DNA of 64,000 nucleotides from Phoma sp. XZ068 (GCA_004835665.1 RBKR01000018.1:806001-870000), one strand, 5' to 3'. Counted from the stretch's first letter, positions 10,311 to 23,530 are shown. Notes: generated by a model not told the origin, from the letters alone. Program-made: numbers and translations.

Positions 10311-12690
10311 GGCCGAGTTTGCTGTAGGTGAAATCGTATGCTGGGGTGAGTCGTCAGACAAAGAGAACAGCCAGCACCTCTCGGCTTAAAGCATTTCACC
10401 GCCGAAAGTACCTGAGACCAAGATGCATCGAGTCAAGCACAGTATTGGGAGAGTGAGAATAATCCGTCAAAGAACCAAATAGGGGAGTGACACACTCCTC
10501 GGCTCAGATCCATCATTCCCCGTTTCATAAACTCATAGGAGTAATACCTGGCCGATACCAGTACGAGGACCCAACCCACACAAGCTGGATAGGAAGACGG
10601 TCCGACAGCAAGGTCAGACTACGCTACCAAGCGAAAGATCCCGTTCCACGCACAGGGTCTCGTCAATGAGGCATCAGCACATGTTGTGGCGCAACGCCGA
10701 CACGCATGGCGTCGCGCGCAGGATGAGGTAGCTTTCTAGACGAGTGTCACTCCTAATCTAGAAGGACTGACGAAGAAAGCAGCTCAAGGGTCCAATTGAG
10801 GCTGCTTGTCAGGGTCGTATTGGCAGATTTTCGCATTTCGACGCAGCATTTGCACCTGAACGGCTCCCGACCGGCTGCCGACCGGCGCCCTTCGAGCCGA
10901 TGATGCGAACGCTTGCGCAATCGCAGAACGTGTTCGGAACGCGGTGAATTTCCCAGTTACCAAGGTACTATCTAACTGTGTCCGTGCTTCGCACCGCGAG
11001 TGAAGATCTTGCGTCAATTTCCAACCTGTACCATACCATGGTTCGTTGACCAGCAGATACGAATTACGAGCCCCGGAGGTCGTCCGGAGTTCCTGTTTGT
11101 CATACTAGGGGAAGCGGGACGGCACGTAGTGTGAAGCTCAGATAGTAGCGGAAACTTTAACAGAATGCTTGCAAGCTGCGCCTCGGCAAGAAGCCGAACG
11201 GCCGGACACATCTTCCGAGGCGTTGCGGTCCACAGTGTCGAATTTTCGAGACTTCAGGAGTGACATGTGAATTGCTCTTTCGATTGGCCAATGCTTTCGA
11301 TGAATTGATTGTAAACATCATGCGTTGACAAAGTCGCTGCAAGCCCGTCCGAGCACCTGCACATTCGCTTGTCCCTGGACACGAAGAGACATCCTGACTG
11401 ATGCTGCAGCGGGGAAACGGAGCACAAACAGGCGGGACGGATTGAATGGCCCGGTGGCGCGCTAGCTTTGGAGGCGCCTATATTAGCCGCGTCCTGGGTC
11501 CGTTCAACATTGCACTCACCAATCGTTCACCTTGAATCAAGAGCAACAGTCCGGAATGATGCGATTCCACGGAATTGAGCGATTCCGGCAACGTCCTGGG
11601 GGATCCGCAAATCTGCTTCGACGCCGTGGCTTTTCGTAGCTACACTACACTTGAGTCGTGGTATACTAAACAATATCTGCTCCGGACGTATTCGCGGTGA
11701 ATAATGCGTGTGATTGACATCCCCTGCAGAAAGTTACATTGCACTGATCCCTAACCTCCGACACTATACGCAAGATAGCAGAGATCAGCGGTATCATACG
11801 AGAAAACACGATGAACACGATGTGTAGCCGAACCAAACCAAACTGCTGGGCCTTGCGCGAGCAGATCCTGATCTTCGATTCGCGCCATCGCTTGTTCAGC
11901 ACATCGGTCCCATCGCTCCAGCAATTATGTCGTGGGCACTGCAGCTCGTGGAAATCAACGTCGAAGGATTCTGCAAGCCACATGCTTTTCACCGAAGCCC
12001 CTATACTTCTCGCCTGTTCTGTCTTACTTGGTAGGGGTGAAGGACTTTGCAATAGCTGCGAGGGACCGCCGTAGATGCACCTTCAACCGTGCAGAGCGAC
12101 ATCGAGACCATAATATGTAGTCCACTTCGATAACAACACCAACTCGGAACACTCGCCGCTTCCCAACCGCCCGGCGCGCAACAAGGCCCAAGATGCAGTA
12201 GACGCCCCACAATATAAACTAGCCTACGCAACCGTCTCTGCAAGGGTCCTGTGGATTGGAAAACAATTGGCCGTCGGCATCGGTTCGCCGCCATACTTGG
12301 ATGGCCCGCGCCTGAAGGACGCAGGCCTACTAATTATACGGCATCCTAGCCTACTCTAAATGACACTGCGATTCATGCCATGGCTGACAACGGCAAATTC
12401 GCCTTGCGCTCGAGCTGAAATGTGGGTAGAGCTTTCGAGAACTACATCCTATCATGTTATGCATGCGCGGCGCCAAATCAGAATGCTTCGAAGTATTCGC
12501 CGTAAGAATATGGGCCAAGTTAGGATCTTATGCCGATACTCCACGGCAGTTGAAAGCTCTAGAAGCCGGAAATAGCGTAACGGAAAGAATCAAATATAAC
12601 CAATAGGTACTCTGGGAGTAAACTTTTCTGTAGCAGCACCTCCTTGTTTCTCCTTCATTTCGTCGCTTATTATAATTTGCTCAAGTCAAA
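10311..12690. other. Gene-poor intergenic, 2.4 kb
   Basis: No convincing gene on either strand. Short frames, for example on the minus strand at 11666-12052, lack family resemblance and good context. The last 100 bases are the tyrosinase promoter. A non-coding transcript cannot be judged from sequence alone. Confidence 0.5.
12591..12604 (+). promoter_or_regulatory. TATA-like and CCAAT elements of tyrosinase gene
   Basis: An AATATAA stretch directly followed by CCAAT (12600-12604) lies about 90 bases before the tyrosinase ATG. Position and sequence fit a fungal core promoter; function is inferred. Confidence 0.35.
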
Positions 12691-14055
12691 ATGCGTCTCA
12701 GCTCACCATTGGCTCTCTCTTTGCTCGCGGGTACGCTATCCCATGCTCTGCCTGCTCCACAAGATGATCCATCTTCAACTGTGTCTGCGACGCCGTCTTC
12801 TGTCACGTTCACAGCTGCAAGCACCGACACAGCTGTAGCGGCCGATCAGTTGGACCAACTGGCGGACTTTGCGCAGCAGCAAGTCAATGCTTCTCTGTCT
12901 GAGAACAGCAAGACCAAGCGTGGAGGATGTAACCTGTTCAACGTTGCTGTTCGCCGTGAATGGGGAGCTTTATCCAAAAAGGAACGCAAGTCTTACACCG
13001 ACGCCGTGCTGTGCCTGCAGAAGAAGCAGACTAAGACACCCGCGTCCCTACTCCCGGGTGCGCGATCGCGTTTTGACGATTGGGTTGGTACGCACATCAA
13101 CCAAACCTTAAGTATCCATTACACTGGTACCTTCCTCGCATGTACGTATTACAGAAACTTCAACATACTTCGTCCCACTAACTTGTCGATCAGGGCACCG
13201 CTACTTCACTTGGCATTATGAACAAGCTCTGCGCAACGAATGCGGCTATACTGGCTACCAGCCATACTGGAACTGGGCCAAGACTGCCGTCACCGGCCTC
13301 GAGAACTCCCCGATGCTCGATGGCTCCGCTTACTCCATGTCTGGAAATGGTGAATTCATTCCAGGACGCGGTAATGTGATCCTCGGCGGTAACGGTCTTC
13401 CTGAGATCCCCATTCCCCCTGGCAGCGGCGGTGGCTGCGTCACCTCAGGACCGTTCAAGGACATGACGGTCAACCTTGGCCCTGTTGCTTTGGGTCTTAC
13501 CAACGGTAGTACCGTTTCTAATGGCGACGGCTTGTCCTACAACCCTAGGTGCCTGAAGCGTGACTTGACCGATTACACCAACAAGCGTTGGGCCAACGCC
13601 ACCGGTGTGGTCAGTCTGATCTTGGGCAACAACAACATCAACGATTTCCAGATGGCGATGCAAGGTGTTCCAGGTAGCGGCAACATCGGCGTTCACGGTG
13701 GAGGTAAGTTGTTGAACTCAACCATAATTCAAGCGCATAACTAACTGCTGATCCAGGACATTACTCCATGGGTGGTGATCCCGGCCGTGATCTCTTTGTC
13801 TCCCCCGGTGATCCGCTGTTCTACTTGCACCATGGTATGATTGACCGCACCTGGTGGATCTGGCAGCAGTTGGATCAAAAGACACGTACTGGTGCGCAGG
13901 GCATTGCGGGAACTGGCACCTTTTTGAACAATCCTCCGTCTCCCGACACCACACTCAACACTCCTGTAAACCTGGGCTTTGCTGCGGGCCCTGAAGTCAC
14001 GATGAATGACTTGATGAGCACTACCGATGGACCGCTTTGCTACATCTACTTGTGA
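12691..14055 (+). CDS. Secreted tyrosinase-family copper oxidase
   Basis: Type-3 copper phenol oxidase (monophenol to o-quinone, or catechol oxidation), likely secreted: the N-terminus MRLSSPLALSLLAGTLSHALP is a signal peptide. Exons 12691-13141, 13194-13703, 13757-14055; introns of 52 and 53 bases (gtacgt...tcag; gtaagt...tccag). The first join creates LAWHRYFTWHYEQAL, the second HGGGHYSMGG, both hallmark text. CuA ligands are visible as His135, His143 and His152; CuB as His318, His322 and the HHGMID pair (345/346). Length 419 aa, without the long C-terminal shielding domain of melanogenic tyrosinases, so it belongs with the short secreted fungal forms. Catechol oxidase or o-aminophenol oxidase activity is possible; the substrate cannot be read from sequence. 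Confidence 0.9.
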
Positions 14056-14255
14056 GAATGGCAACACGTAGTAAAGTATGGAAATTGCGAAACTTCATTA
14101 GACTATAATTTAATTCTGCATCATGTCTATCACTTTCTAGCTCGCATGATTTGGGCTTCACTACAGCCAGCTACACAACTACGGTTCCCTCAAATCCCGC
14201 TGGCCATGCACAAAATCGCAGCTGCTGACCACAAACTTACCTAGGTACAATGATC

Positions 14256-16838
14256 TTACTGCATTTTGAGTTTGAGCTTGGTCCTTCCACAAGCAACCTT
14301 AAGCTGCCCAGCCTGCGAGTCAGTCCCGCTCACAATCGTACCAGACGGCAGCTGCAGCGTAGCCGCTATCCCCTTCGGTACGACAATCGTAAGGTCAACA
14401 CTTGTACCGTGCACTGCCCATGCTACCTCAATCGGGCCATTAGGTGTTGGGACTCTGCCGCTTACGTCTGGTAAGTTCAGGTATCCAATCAAGGGGGTGA
14501 TGCTGGCAGTCTTGTACCCAGGGGAGGTTGGCGCAACACCGAGAAGGTACTCGGGCAACACATAGGTTGGCGCTGCACCCCATGGGTGCGCTAAGCTTGT
14601 GAACAGATCGATGCCAGGCGAGCCGTCGGGCTTCACGTATTCCCAGCTCGCCCCAGAATAGTACTCATTGTTGTTGACCATGCTGCCCCATAGGTTGTCA
14701 AGCAGATGTGTGATTGCAGCAGTGCTATTCGCTCCAAAATCCCTACGAGACTTGAATAAGGCTTCCAGCAGGAAGCCAGACGGATTAGGAGCAAGTTGGT
14801 ATTCGTCTGTCTCTTCATCGCTGGAGATAGTCTTGTATCCCACTGCGAAGCGCAGTTCTTCGAGCTTAGCAATGGAAGACGCTGCCTGAGTCTCATTTGC
14901 AGCACCTGATAGGATTGCCCACGCGATGCCTGTCAATGAGAAGTTGCCCGGAGATGCAGTCGATAGCGAGTAAGTTCCAAGCTGATCGTTCCAAAGCTCG
15001 CGGTTAAGAGCCTCGCGTAACTGCGTCGCGGTTTGTGAATATAACGACAAAGCCTCGTCATCTTTAAGTGCATGTGCAAGTGGCACAATCTTGTCAAGCA
15101 TATATGCAAAGAGGCCAGTGGTCGCGCTTCCATTTGAAGGTCCAAGAAAGTGGAAAGGGTTCGGTACCTGGGGGCTCCCTGCAACAAGGCCAGAGACGGG
15201 GTCAAGGAAGGCAAGTCTAGCAGCGACAAGCTTTTTGATCTGTCCCCAGTACGGCGACAAGGCGTCCACGTTGCCCGTATATCGAAAGTACTCGCCCACT
15301 CCAGTCAGAAAGAGGTCTTGATAGTCGAGCAGTCCAGCATAGTTAGCGATATTCGCTTCCTTGTACCGGGGACGAGATCCGAGGTTCGCGGAAATCGGCA
15401 CAAAGCCCGCGTACGGGCCATCGTCGAGCTGGTAGCTCAGTACGTACTCGATTGAACCCAAGATATAGTCGAACCGAGCAGAGGAAAGCGCCACAACCCG
15501 AACAGTGTGGTAAAAGTCTCCAGCCCACACCAGACGGTCCCGCTTCGCACCGTCGAGGCAAACCGAGTGGTCAAGCGGTGCGACCTGGTACTCAACCAAA
15601 GTATCTTCGGTCGTCAGAGAATTCGAGTACAAAATGCTGCCGTTTCGAGCCGTTACTGTTACGTCTTTATAATAGGTTATTTGGTCTTGCATTCCTCCAA
15701 AGCCCCACGTGCCCTCGTACCGAGAGGCACTGCTAAAAGTTCCTGCGGCAGCAGGTGGAGGCAGCGGCACAAACGCAATCTCGTTCCCTTCAAGTCGGAT
15801 TCGATAGCCGGTATCCTCGATCGTGGTGCTAAGACGGTACCATTTGGCTTCTTCAATAGTGGCGTTCACAGGGAAGTATTGGGTTTCTGGAACAAGGAGT
15901 GTGCTTTGGTTGACCAAATTCCATGCACTGTTGAAGGCCAGGGTGTTGGGAGGCAATAGTGTCGTATTCGTGTTTGCGAAGGTGTTGTCGTCTGGGTATT
16001 CAGACGTGAGTACGAAGTAAGGACCGATAGGCTGTAGTACGCTTGCAATCCTCCAGCCAACGCCTCCGCGGACAATTTTTACATCAAACTCGAGTGTGTA
16101 ATTAGATGCACCAAGTCCAAGTGAAGATTGTGCACTGGTTTGACCCCGAACAAACGCTCCATTTTCGGTGATTTCCCAAGTGGATGGCGCGTTCCCTGCA
16201 TCTATACATGCTGCCTGAACAACACGACCCCCGAGATCAAAAACGCGATTATAGACCTCACTCTCAGTCTTTAGGTGGCCGGGTAACTTGTCTACATCCA
16301 GATTTGAGCTGGTGGAGCGGAGTCCTAGATGATCGATGGTCACTGATCCATTCGTGATCAGCCTTGCGCTCTGCCATCGCTGGCCTCCTTGAACAAAGAA
16401 GCTCTCAACGTAGCCAGTGCTGGTGATGTTGAAAGTTTCCACTCGGAAAGTGTTGGATAGCCCATTCGAAAATGTCCACGGTCCGTCTGAGAATGGCTGA
16501 AGCAATCCAGAAAACTCCTCGGTGTATTTGACTTCGATCTGGACGAGGCCGGAGACTGCAGATACACTGAAGAACGGGAAACCGGCCACCTCGGTTCCAT
16601 AGTCAAGTGTAATTAGTGGATCAGATGGCGAGAGTGTTAAGCTTGCGTTGGACCATAATGCCAATTCAGTGCTCGACAATGTTGTTCGCTGCGAGAACGC
16701 CTTTGGTGTAACGGAGCCATAATCCACAAAGCTTGAACGATTAGCCTACGGTCGCTTGAACGAATAAATGTTAGCTTACGCAGAACACAGCGGCAAAACC
16801 AGAGTGATAGCACTCGCAAGACGTTGCAAGGCCGACAT
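14256..16838 (-). CDS. Secreted GH78-type alpha-L-rhamnosidase-like enzyme
   Basis: Glycoside hydrolase with an (alpha/alpha)6 barrel, expected to remove terminal L-rhamnose from pectin side chains or plant glycosides outside the cell. Exon 1 (16780-16838) encodes the signal peptide MSALQRLASAITLVLPLCSA; the 48-base intron (gtaagc...ttcaag, CTAAT branch) leads into exon 2 (14256-16731), giving about 844 aa. N-terminal beta-sandwich regions come first; the marker DGAKRDRLVWAGD, typical of GH78, begins the catalytic barrel, followed by the YFRYTGN and DYQDLFLTGVGEY helices and the SLAHPWGAAPTYVLPEYLLGV segment, with a beta-sandwich C-terminus. An extra lectin-like insert lies between the N-terminal domain and the barrel. 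Many Asn-x-Ser/Thr sites fit secretion. Exact specificity is inferred from family only. Confidence 0.85.
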
Positions 16839-17375
16839 TGTCCTTCCGTTCGAGGGTTTGGGCGATGTGAACGGTACCGTGCATGCCAACAGCAGAGAAC
16901 ATTGGACAGAACATATGGACACCGTTGCTGCGAGTCGGCGTCATTTTTATCAGCGATTCAACAGCATACTACGACATCATCTGCCCTTTAATTGAGCCGA
17001 AAGTCTGGGGTAGCAGCGAAGAGGTGGGGGAGGGTGGAGAAGTGCTGGCCCAATCCGCATTAGCGCTCGGGAGGTGGGCATCGTGACGTGAATGTGCCGC
17101 GGAAGTGCAGTAGCTTCGGCTGGTACTGTGCCGAACTTTCACAAATCTTTCATGCACTCATCGCAAGTCGTTTATAATGGCAAGTTTTGCAAGTGCAAGC
17201 TTGGAATAGGGGGTACGTGTCGTGATTATTATGGCCGAAGTATCTTGTGCGACGTTCTGAACGCGAGCCGCGAAAACCTCACTGATCCACTATTAATTAC
17301 CGACCATGCCACCCTTTTGCACATCCTGAATAACAGGGTACTTAGGAAGGTATGGGTTGTACACCTGACGATGAA
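16839..17375. other. Intergenic, 5' of GH78 gene
   Basis: About 540 bases between the start of the rhamnosidase-like gene and the 3' end of the carboxylesterase gene, both on the minus strand. No gene seen; presumably contains the GH78 promoter. Confidence 0.5.
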
Positions 17376-19074
17376 TTAGCTGAGAGCAGGCTGAATGATC
17401 GTAAAACCACTGACTGATTGACATCTTCCATTGAAGTCGGCGGTCGACGCAAGCTCGATTGCAAGCTCGTTGCCAGGCACGCCAAGTTTGGCGATCGTAC
17501 CTGACTTGGGCTTGGCCTTTTCCCATCCAGGCCCAGCAGACGGATTCTTAATCCACGAGACGAACCAATCGTTCTGGTAGTCGGCTAGCGCCTGCTCTGC
17601 CTCCGTCACATCTTGAATGAGATCGAAGCATTCGTTGCCACCAAGGAAGAACGGGATCTCAGTACCGTGTGTTGGGGCTGACACAGGCAAGCCCCAGACA
17701 TTGGCGTAGTTACCAAAGAAGCGGTAGGCCCATGTGTCCTGCTTGGTGCTCCTCAGGTCTAGGAGGTAATCAACTGGACAGAAGAAGCGTGCGTCTCCAT
17801 ATTGTGCACCGCTCATTTGAGAGATAGTGGCATAGTCCGAGGCGTTGTATGCGGCCAAGAGAAGATCTTTCGGGATCTCAGCAACATCAGCATCGAAAGT
17901 ATCCAACCATGCATCAAAATCTGTGTTCTCGCCACCATACACAAGCGAGAATACAGCGCCCTCGCCATCTGAGTTGCCGGTCAAGAGAGGGACGTGTGTG
18001 GCGTACTTTCCTGCTTTGAATCGGCTCTCATAATCTTGATAACGTGTGATCTCATCGATAGCTGGAGTAAACCAGGTATTGTAAGTGGCGTTGAACTTCT
18101 CAGTCTGAAAGTCGTAAAGGTCAACCTTGCGCAGGCACGCCAGCTGACCAGCACCGGTCGGACAGCCCACTTCAGCTGCTACAATGTCAAGAGCTTGGTT
18201 TACTGGGGCGACAGCTGGACCTGACTTCGCATTGGCAGCCATCTGAACAGCGCCCTTGAGCCAAGTATCAGGATGGTTCCAAAGGTAATTATCGACCTGA
18301 ACAGAGCCGGACGAGTGACCACCGAACACAATGTGGTTCGGGTTACCGCCAAAAGCTGTCACACACACATAATTAGTGCTCTGTTCCTTCTTGTCACATC
18401 ATCGGACGTGTACGCACCAGCAATGTTGTCATGAATCCAGTCCATCGCCTTGTCAACGTCGAGGATACCAAAATTTTGTGACCCCTTTGCACTCTTGAGT
18501 TCGGCCGCATTCGGGTAAGCATAAATGCTCTCACGGGTGTTGAAGCTCACGAAAACAACGCCCTTGCGAGCAAAGTTGTTGCCCTGAAACTGAGGGTTGC
18601 TACTGGAACCTGTGACCATGGCGCCTCCGTACATCCAAACGAAAACAGGCAGGTTCGATCCTGAAGACGGTGCCCAGACATTGAGATTCAAGCAATCCTC
18701 ACCCTGCTGCGAGAACTTTGTGCCGGATATGGCCTGCGGACATGTTGCGCCATACTTGGTTGCATTAAAAACAGCACGTTTCTTAGATATGGGAACGTCT
18801 TGAGGGGCCTTCCACCTAGGCAATCGTGAGTCTCAAGTCTCGGTTTGCGCAGACGACGCGGAACATACCGATTCAGTCCTCCTGTTGTATCGGCAAAGGG
18901 TATACCCAGAAACACTGAATTATTGTGGAGATCGAGGAACCCTTCAACAGTAGATTGACGGAGTGTCACTCGCGGGGCTCCACCGACGATCTTCGCGGCT
19001 GGTGCTGGACTCTTGCATTCTCCAGCAGCGCAGATGCCAATTAGCACGATGATCAGCCCGTGGATTAGACCCAT
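17376..19074 (-). CDS. Secreted type-B carboxylesterase
   Basis: Alpha/beta-hydrolase of the carboxylesterase/lipase (cholinesterase-like) family, predicted secreted (MGLIHGLIIVLIGICAAGEC signal). Exons 18869-19074, 18418-18815 and 17376-18355; introns of 53 bases (gtatgt...cctag) and 62 bases (gtgcgt...gacag) restore GGLNRWKAPQDV and HDNIAAFGGNPNHI. Visible family marks: GEDCLNLNVWAPS, oxyanion-hole YGGAM, nucleophile elbow GGHSSGSV with Ser216, an acidic triad candidate in GNSDGEGAVFS, and the catalytic His candidate in SAPTHGTEIPF. Length about 527 aa, normal. The substrate (lipid, feruloyl or xenobiotic ester) cannot be told. It sits among other secreted hydrolases. Confidence 0.9.
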
Positions 19075-20119
19075 TATACCGTTGGTACCGATGGTATGGT
19101 TGGGCGATGGAAAGACTGAAAGGCTGAGGACTCCAAGGTTTGACGATCGTATATATACCACGTGTCTCGCACGTGCTAAAGGATGTCACTCCCAATCAAA
19201 TTGGCAAGTTATTGGTGATCTGCTCGACCGGATGGATTAGGATGCACACCATGTGGTCCTCTCAATACGACCCTGAAAATTTCTGTGCTGCTGGCAGATT
19301 CAAAAGCGGAGACCGGCACCGATCAGGCCCCGTGGGCCGCTACGGCGACAACTAATGACATTATTGACAACGCTTCCCTCCAAGCAACATGACATGGGGA
19401 CACTTTTTATGGGGCTTCGATGCCAATCGGCATGGGTGCAGCCTTCGGACGCCGGCCCAACGTCGGCCAGTCAATGTGGGTCTTTCGATTTCATCCCATC
19501 GTCTCCACCAACGACTCTATACTGACCTCGGGACTCTGCTTTCCCGGTCGTATGTCGGCCCAGCGCAACTTGAGGCAGTTCAGTGTGTAGAAAAAATGTA
19601 AGAAGTCGTACCTTCAGGTTCTTGAATATGCCTGATTGATGGAGCGATTCTCCGGGCCAGAACTTTAATGAGTGGGACAAAATCGGGACGGAAGTGGGCA
19701 CCGAAGACGCGGCAGCGGTAGGCTGTCATTTGGTACGCAGGCCATACTCGTCATGGTAACGTTCCAGAAACAACTGAACCCTGATCCTCGAAGCGAAGAG
19801 ATGATGGCAAATAAGTGTTTCGCCCGCGATGGCTCGGCAGGGCAGGTTTCAGCGGCTCTGACCGTTCATGCGCGATCACTAGTCATAGCCATGAGGAGCA
19901 CTTATCGTTCGATATCCCCACTACGGAACGAATGCCATCTCTCAAGTCCTTCCACATAAGGCTGTTGGATAACTGGGCCCTTTCAGGAGCAGGAAAGATT
20001 TACATATACCAGGATGCATAGCTGCACCATGCTCTGATCCTGCTTACCCACACCCCGTTGATCACATACATACGAATAAGGAGGGTTCTCTACCCAGCTG
20101 CAAGGTTACAGCTACAACA
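19075..20119. other. Divergent promoter region, 1.05 kb
   Basis: Lies between the divergently transcribed carboxylesterase and rhodopsin-fold gene 2. It holds a TATA element on the carboxylesterase side. No coding frame with family resemblance. Confidence 0.5.
19150..19157 (-). promoter_or_regulatory. TATA box of carboxylesterase gene
   Basis: TATATATA about 76 bases upstream of the carboxylesterase ATG, the only such element in this promoter's proximal part. Confidence 0.5.
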
Positions 20120-21373
20120 ATGGGGAGCTCTGGCATTGGTCAAGTGGTAAGTGCTGTTCAGCATAGCTGTCATGATCTAGAACTGATCAGTGCCGCAGGT
20201 GTCCTGGTACATCTGCACCATTGCTGCGGTGCCGTTCGTATGCCTCCGCATGTACGCGCGATGGAGCAAGTTTGGCGGTTTGGCAATCGAAGACGGCCTT
20301 ATCGTGCTGGCTCTGTTGTGTCTCATTGGCGATTTGGCCATACAGCAGCACATGTGGAACCTAGGCTTGGGCAAGACGGATATCAACCCCGACAACATCA
20401 AAGGCATCATGCAGATGATCGTACCTGGATCTATCCTATACGTCGCGTCTCTATGGGCGGTTAAGTTTGCGCTTGTACTGTTCTACAAGCGCCTTGCTGC
20501 GCCAGGTTCGAGATTGATAACTGTGTACAACATTGCCCTTGGCGGCTTAACTGTTACATTTCTTACCATCTTCTTCGACATCCTCTTCCAGTGCTATCCA
20601 TACGATAAGAGATGGTCCACAGATCCAAGCTGTAGGTTTCATTCTACTTATCTGAGTATATTTACTGACCCTATTCAGATCAATGTGACCCAAAGGCCGC
20701 TGAAGCCAACTACTGGATTACCATTCTATGTAAGCACCCCTCGTCGACTGATATGTTGCCTCTACTGACCTTGAGCAGTCAACATCATCAGCGATGCTAT
20801 CATTATATCCCTGCCGATAGCTATGGTCATGAGATTGCAGATGAAGTTTAAACAGAAGCTTGGAGTTGCCGCAGTCTTCGCACTCGGCATCTTTGTGATT
20901 ATTTCAAGCAGTGAGTCGAATCCTTGTGACATTATGGCACGCACAAAAGTACTAATACTCTGACAGTCATCCGCGCCTACTACTCACACCTTAACGAGAC
21001 GATGCTGACCTGTACTGTCTCCATGGTCGAAACCTCGATAGCCATCATCGCATCGTCCCTCCCCGCTTTGCGATCCATGTTCATTGGCGGTAACACACAG
21101 AACGCAACAAGCAGCTACGGCAAGCACTACGAACTTACATCCGACCGACGCAGGACAACCGATAATCGAACAAACGGACATTCTGCAAGTGTCATGTCGC
21201 CAAGGAGGACGAGACACACACCGCACGATTCAGAAGACTCGCTCGTCACAGAAGACATGCCAGTCGCGTCTGGGTCTACGAGCCTGTCGAACGAGAAGGG
21301 TCGCATTCACGTAGAGACCACGATCGCCACACATTTCGTGGAAGAAGGCGAGAGTGCGAAATCTGCGGTCTAG
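20120..21373 (+). CDS. Rhodopsin-fold (Pth11-like) integral membrane protein 2
   Basis: Fungal seven-helix membrane protein, 349 aa. Five exons: 20120-20146, 20199-20631, 20679-20729, 20779-20910, 20967-21373, with introns of 47-56 bases, all GT-AG; each join keeps the frame and rebuilds a helix (DPS-YQCDPKA, TIL-FNIISDA, ISS-IIRAYYS). The order of features fits the family: short outer N-terminus, RMYARWSKFGGLAIEDGLI (the E/W-D position after helix 1), long loop 2, KFALVLFYKRL, the CxPYDKRWSTDPS...CDPKA cysteine pair, and the NIISDAIIISLPIAMVMRLQM helix. A polar Ser/Thr/Arg-rich cytosolic tail follows. No CFEM. Likely a surface receptor or sensor; ligand unknown. Confidence 0.85.
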
Positions 21374-21589
21374 CCCTGGAGGCGTGTTGAAGGTATATCT
21401 TTGTTAGCGGAGTCTATTATCACGACCCATGTAGAATACCCATCTGCAATAAACATCACAATATTCATTCGATTCGTGAGATGGATTATATGTAAGTGAT
21501 AAGAATACTTGCCAACGCACCCGTCGATGGATGCTGAAACCATCGTTTATTTCTACAGGCAAGGGGGAACTAATTTATGTCGAAACATT

Positions 21590-23530
21590 TTAAAACAACT
21601 TCATAGACCTTCGTGACGTAGAGGAATTGCCACTGGTCGTAACATTTCCAAGCACCGTATCATTTGAATCTGCCTGGTCCAGCCATGCAGCCTTCAAGGA
21701 CCAGACCGCAACGCTGGCAGTCACAGTTTCGTTCAAGCCCGCTGTCCTCAAGATCATTGTGTCCAACGGTCGGGTGGGGAAGAAGACACTTGTCGCAGCG
21801 GCTTCTCCTCCATTGAAGAAGAGCTCAATGATAGACCTGTCAACAATACCAGACAGACGGAATGCACCGTCTCCATTGGGGTCGTACAGCGCTCCGTATG
21901 AGAACTTGTCCGTGAATAGAGGATGGTCGAAGCCATTGGTCTTGCCTCGGTCAAGCCAGACAACAGAGTCGCCGGGCAAGATCATACCACCCGAGACTGA
22001 CTCGCCTGAAATTGAAGAAAGGAAGGTGAAGTTGAGAGTACCGTCAAGCGAGGCTCCACCAGAAAGACCGGTAATGTTGGCCTCGAAGTACAGGGCACCA
22101 GATTCGACTTGTGAATAGTCGACAAGGACGGTGCCGTTGCCAAGTGAACTGTTGGAAGCAAGTTCGGAATCGATAACGGCCTCAAGGTTGGTTGGGTAGT
22201 GCACCATGGTCAAGCCTTGCCTGGGCAAATTCTTTATATAGTGTCCACGAGCAACGGACATCGCGCTTCTGAAACCATCACCGAGCTCTTGACCGGCAGT
22301 AGGAACAACATTGGTGTACTGCCAGTTGCTTGCCCAAGCGATGCTGATCTGATCCTGATCCGCAGGAATACCGTAAAAGAATTGGCCAGCGTAGTTGTCC
22401 TTAGCAAAGTCGGTGAGTCTAGTCAGTGCATCGTCCGGTACAAAGTGAGTGCCATTGAAGTCACCGAGGAAGTACTGCGTAACTGAACCGCCGAGAGGTG
22501 CACCAGGGTTGATCGAGATCACCATGGCCCAGCGAGTCTCCGGTTGGCCGCTTGTAGCATTTTCGACGCGGATCTCGACCATGTTCGGGCATTCGTATTG
22601 GAGACCGGATATACCGTATCTCGAGAAGTTTGAGGTGGGTGTCCAATCAATCAGGTTGGGACTTGAGAAGATACCAACCTCGAAGTCAACAGGATATGCC
22701 ACAACCATGATCCAGGTCTTGGTCGGCTCGTACCAGACTACCTTTGGGTCTCGGAACTGGTTAGGGTTGGTACTACCCGGCTCTAATACGGGATTGTTCT
22801 CGTAGATCTCGAAGGTATAGCCACCGTCATATGAAAATGCAATGTCCTTGAAGAAGAGTTAACGGATCAATACCATTTGCAAAGACTTATTGTAAAATAC
22901 CTGGGTCTGTCGTTGAGGAGTGTTGATAGTATAAATTGCGACGATACCGTTCGTCTGATTAGGGAAATGGCCCGAAGTGTTGTTTACATCGATAACAGCA
23001 GATCCAGAGAAGATGCCCTCATCTTCAGAACCAGGGAAGATGGCAATCTGCTGATTTGTCCAGGTGAAGAGATCCTTGCTGGTAGCATGTCCCCAGTGCT
23101 GTTCACCGGCAACGTTTGCGGTAGGGTTGTCTAAGTGTATCAGTTTTCGTCATTCCGTTTCATTCATAGAAAAAGTCAACATTTGCCCCAGAATCGAATA
23201 CCTACATTGGTAATATAGATGATACACCCCGTCAGCGTCTCGTAGCATGCCATTGGGGTCGTTCATAAATCCTCTGGGTGGACTGAAATGGACCTGGGGT
23301 CGATACTCGCCGCCATAGTTACCTGGGAGGGGCGTACCGGTCGGCACATTGGATTGAGAGAACGTGGAGGAAGGAGATGAACTGGCAGATGCCGATGCTG
23401 ACGCTGACGCGGAGGATAAGATAGCAGATGCTGCGCTCGAGGCTGCAGAAGCTAGGCTAGAAGTATCTTGGGCAAGGCCGAAGGTCGTCAGGCTGGCAAC
23501 AGCCGCAAGTAACACAAGGTACGAAGGCAT
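21590..23530 (-). CDS. Secreted GH32 invertase/fructanase
   Basis: Glycoside hydrolase family 32 enzyme (beta-fructofuranosidase, or exo-inulinase/levanase) that releases fructose from sucrose or fructans outside the cell. Exons 23206-23530, 22901-23130, 21590-22846; introns of 75 and 54 bases. Signal peptide MPSYLVLLAAVASLTTFGLA, then a Ser/Ala-rich linker (about 22-60) that is likely O-glycosylated. The catalytic nucleophile lies in FMNDPNG (88-94), the transition-state Asp in FRDP, and the acid/base Glu in YECPNM. The C-terminal beta-sandwich contains GDSVVWLDRG and RSIIELFFNGGE. Total 603 aa. The EC-motif context and the single Ser/Ala linker do not settle sucrose versus fructan preference. 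It converges with rhodopsin-fold gene 2 upstream in the window. Confidence 0.92.

Noticed and set aside
11666..12052. Minus-strand frame of 128 codons in the 10.3-12.7 kb gap
   Set aside because: Mixed composition, no motif, no suitable splice partners; treated as chance.
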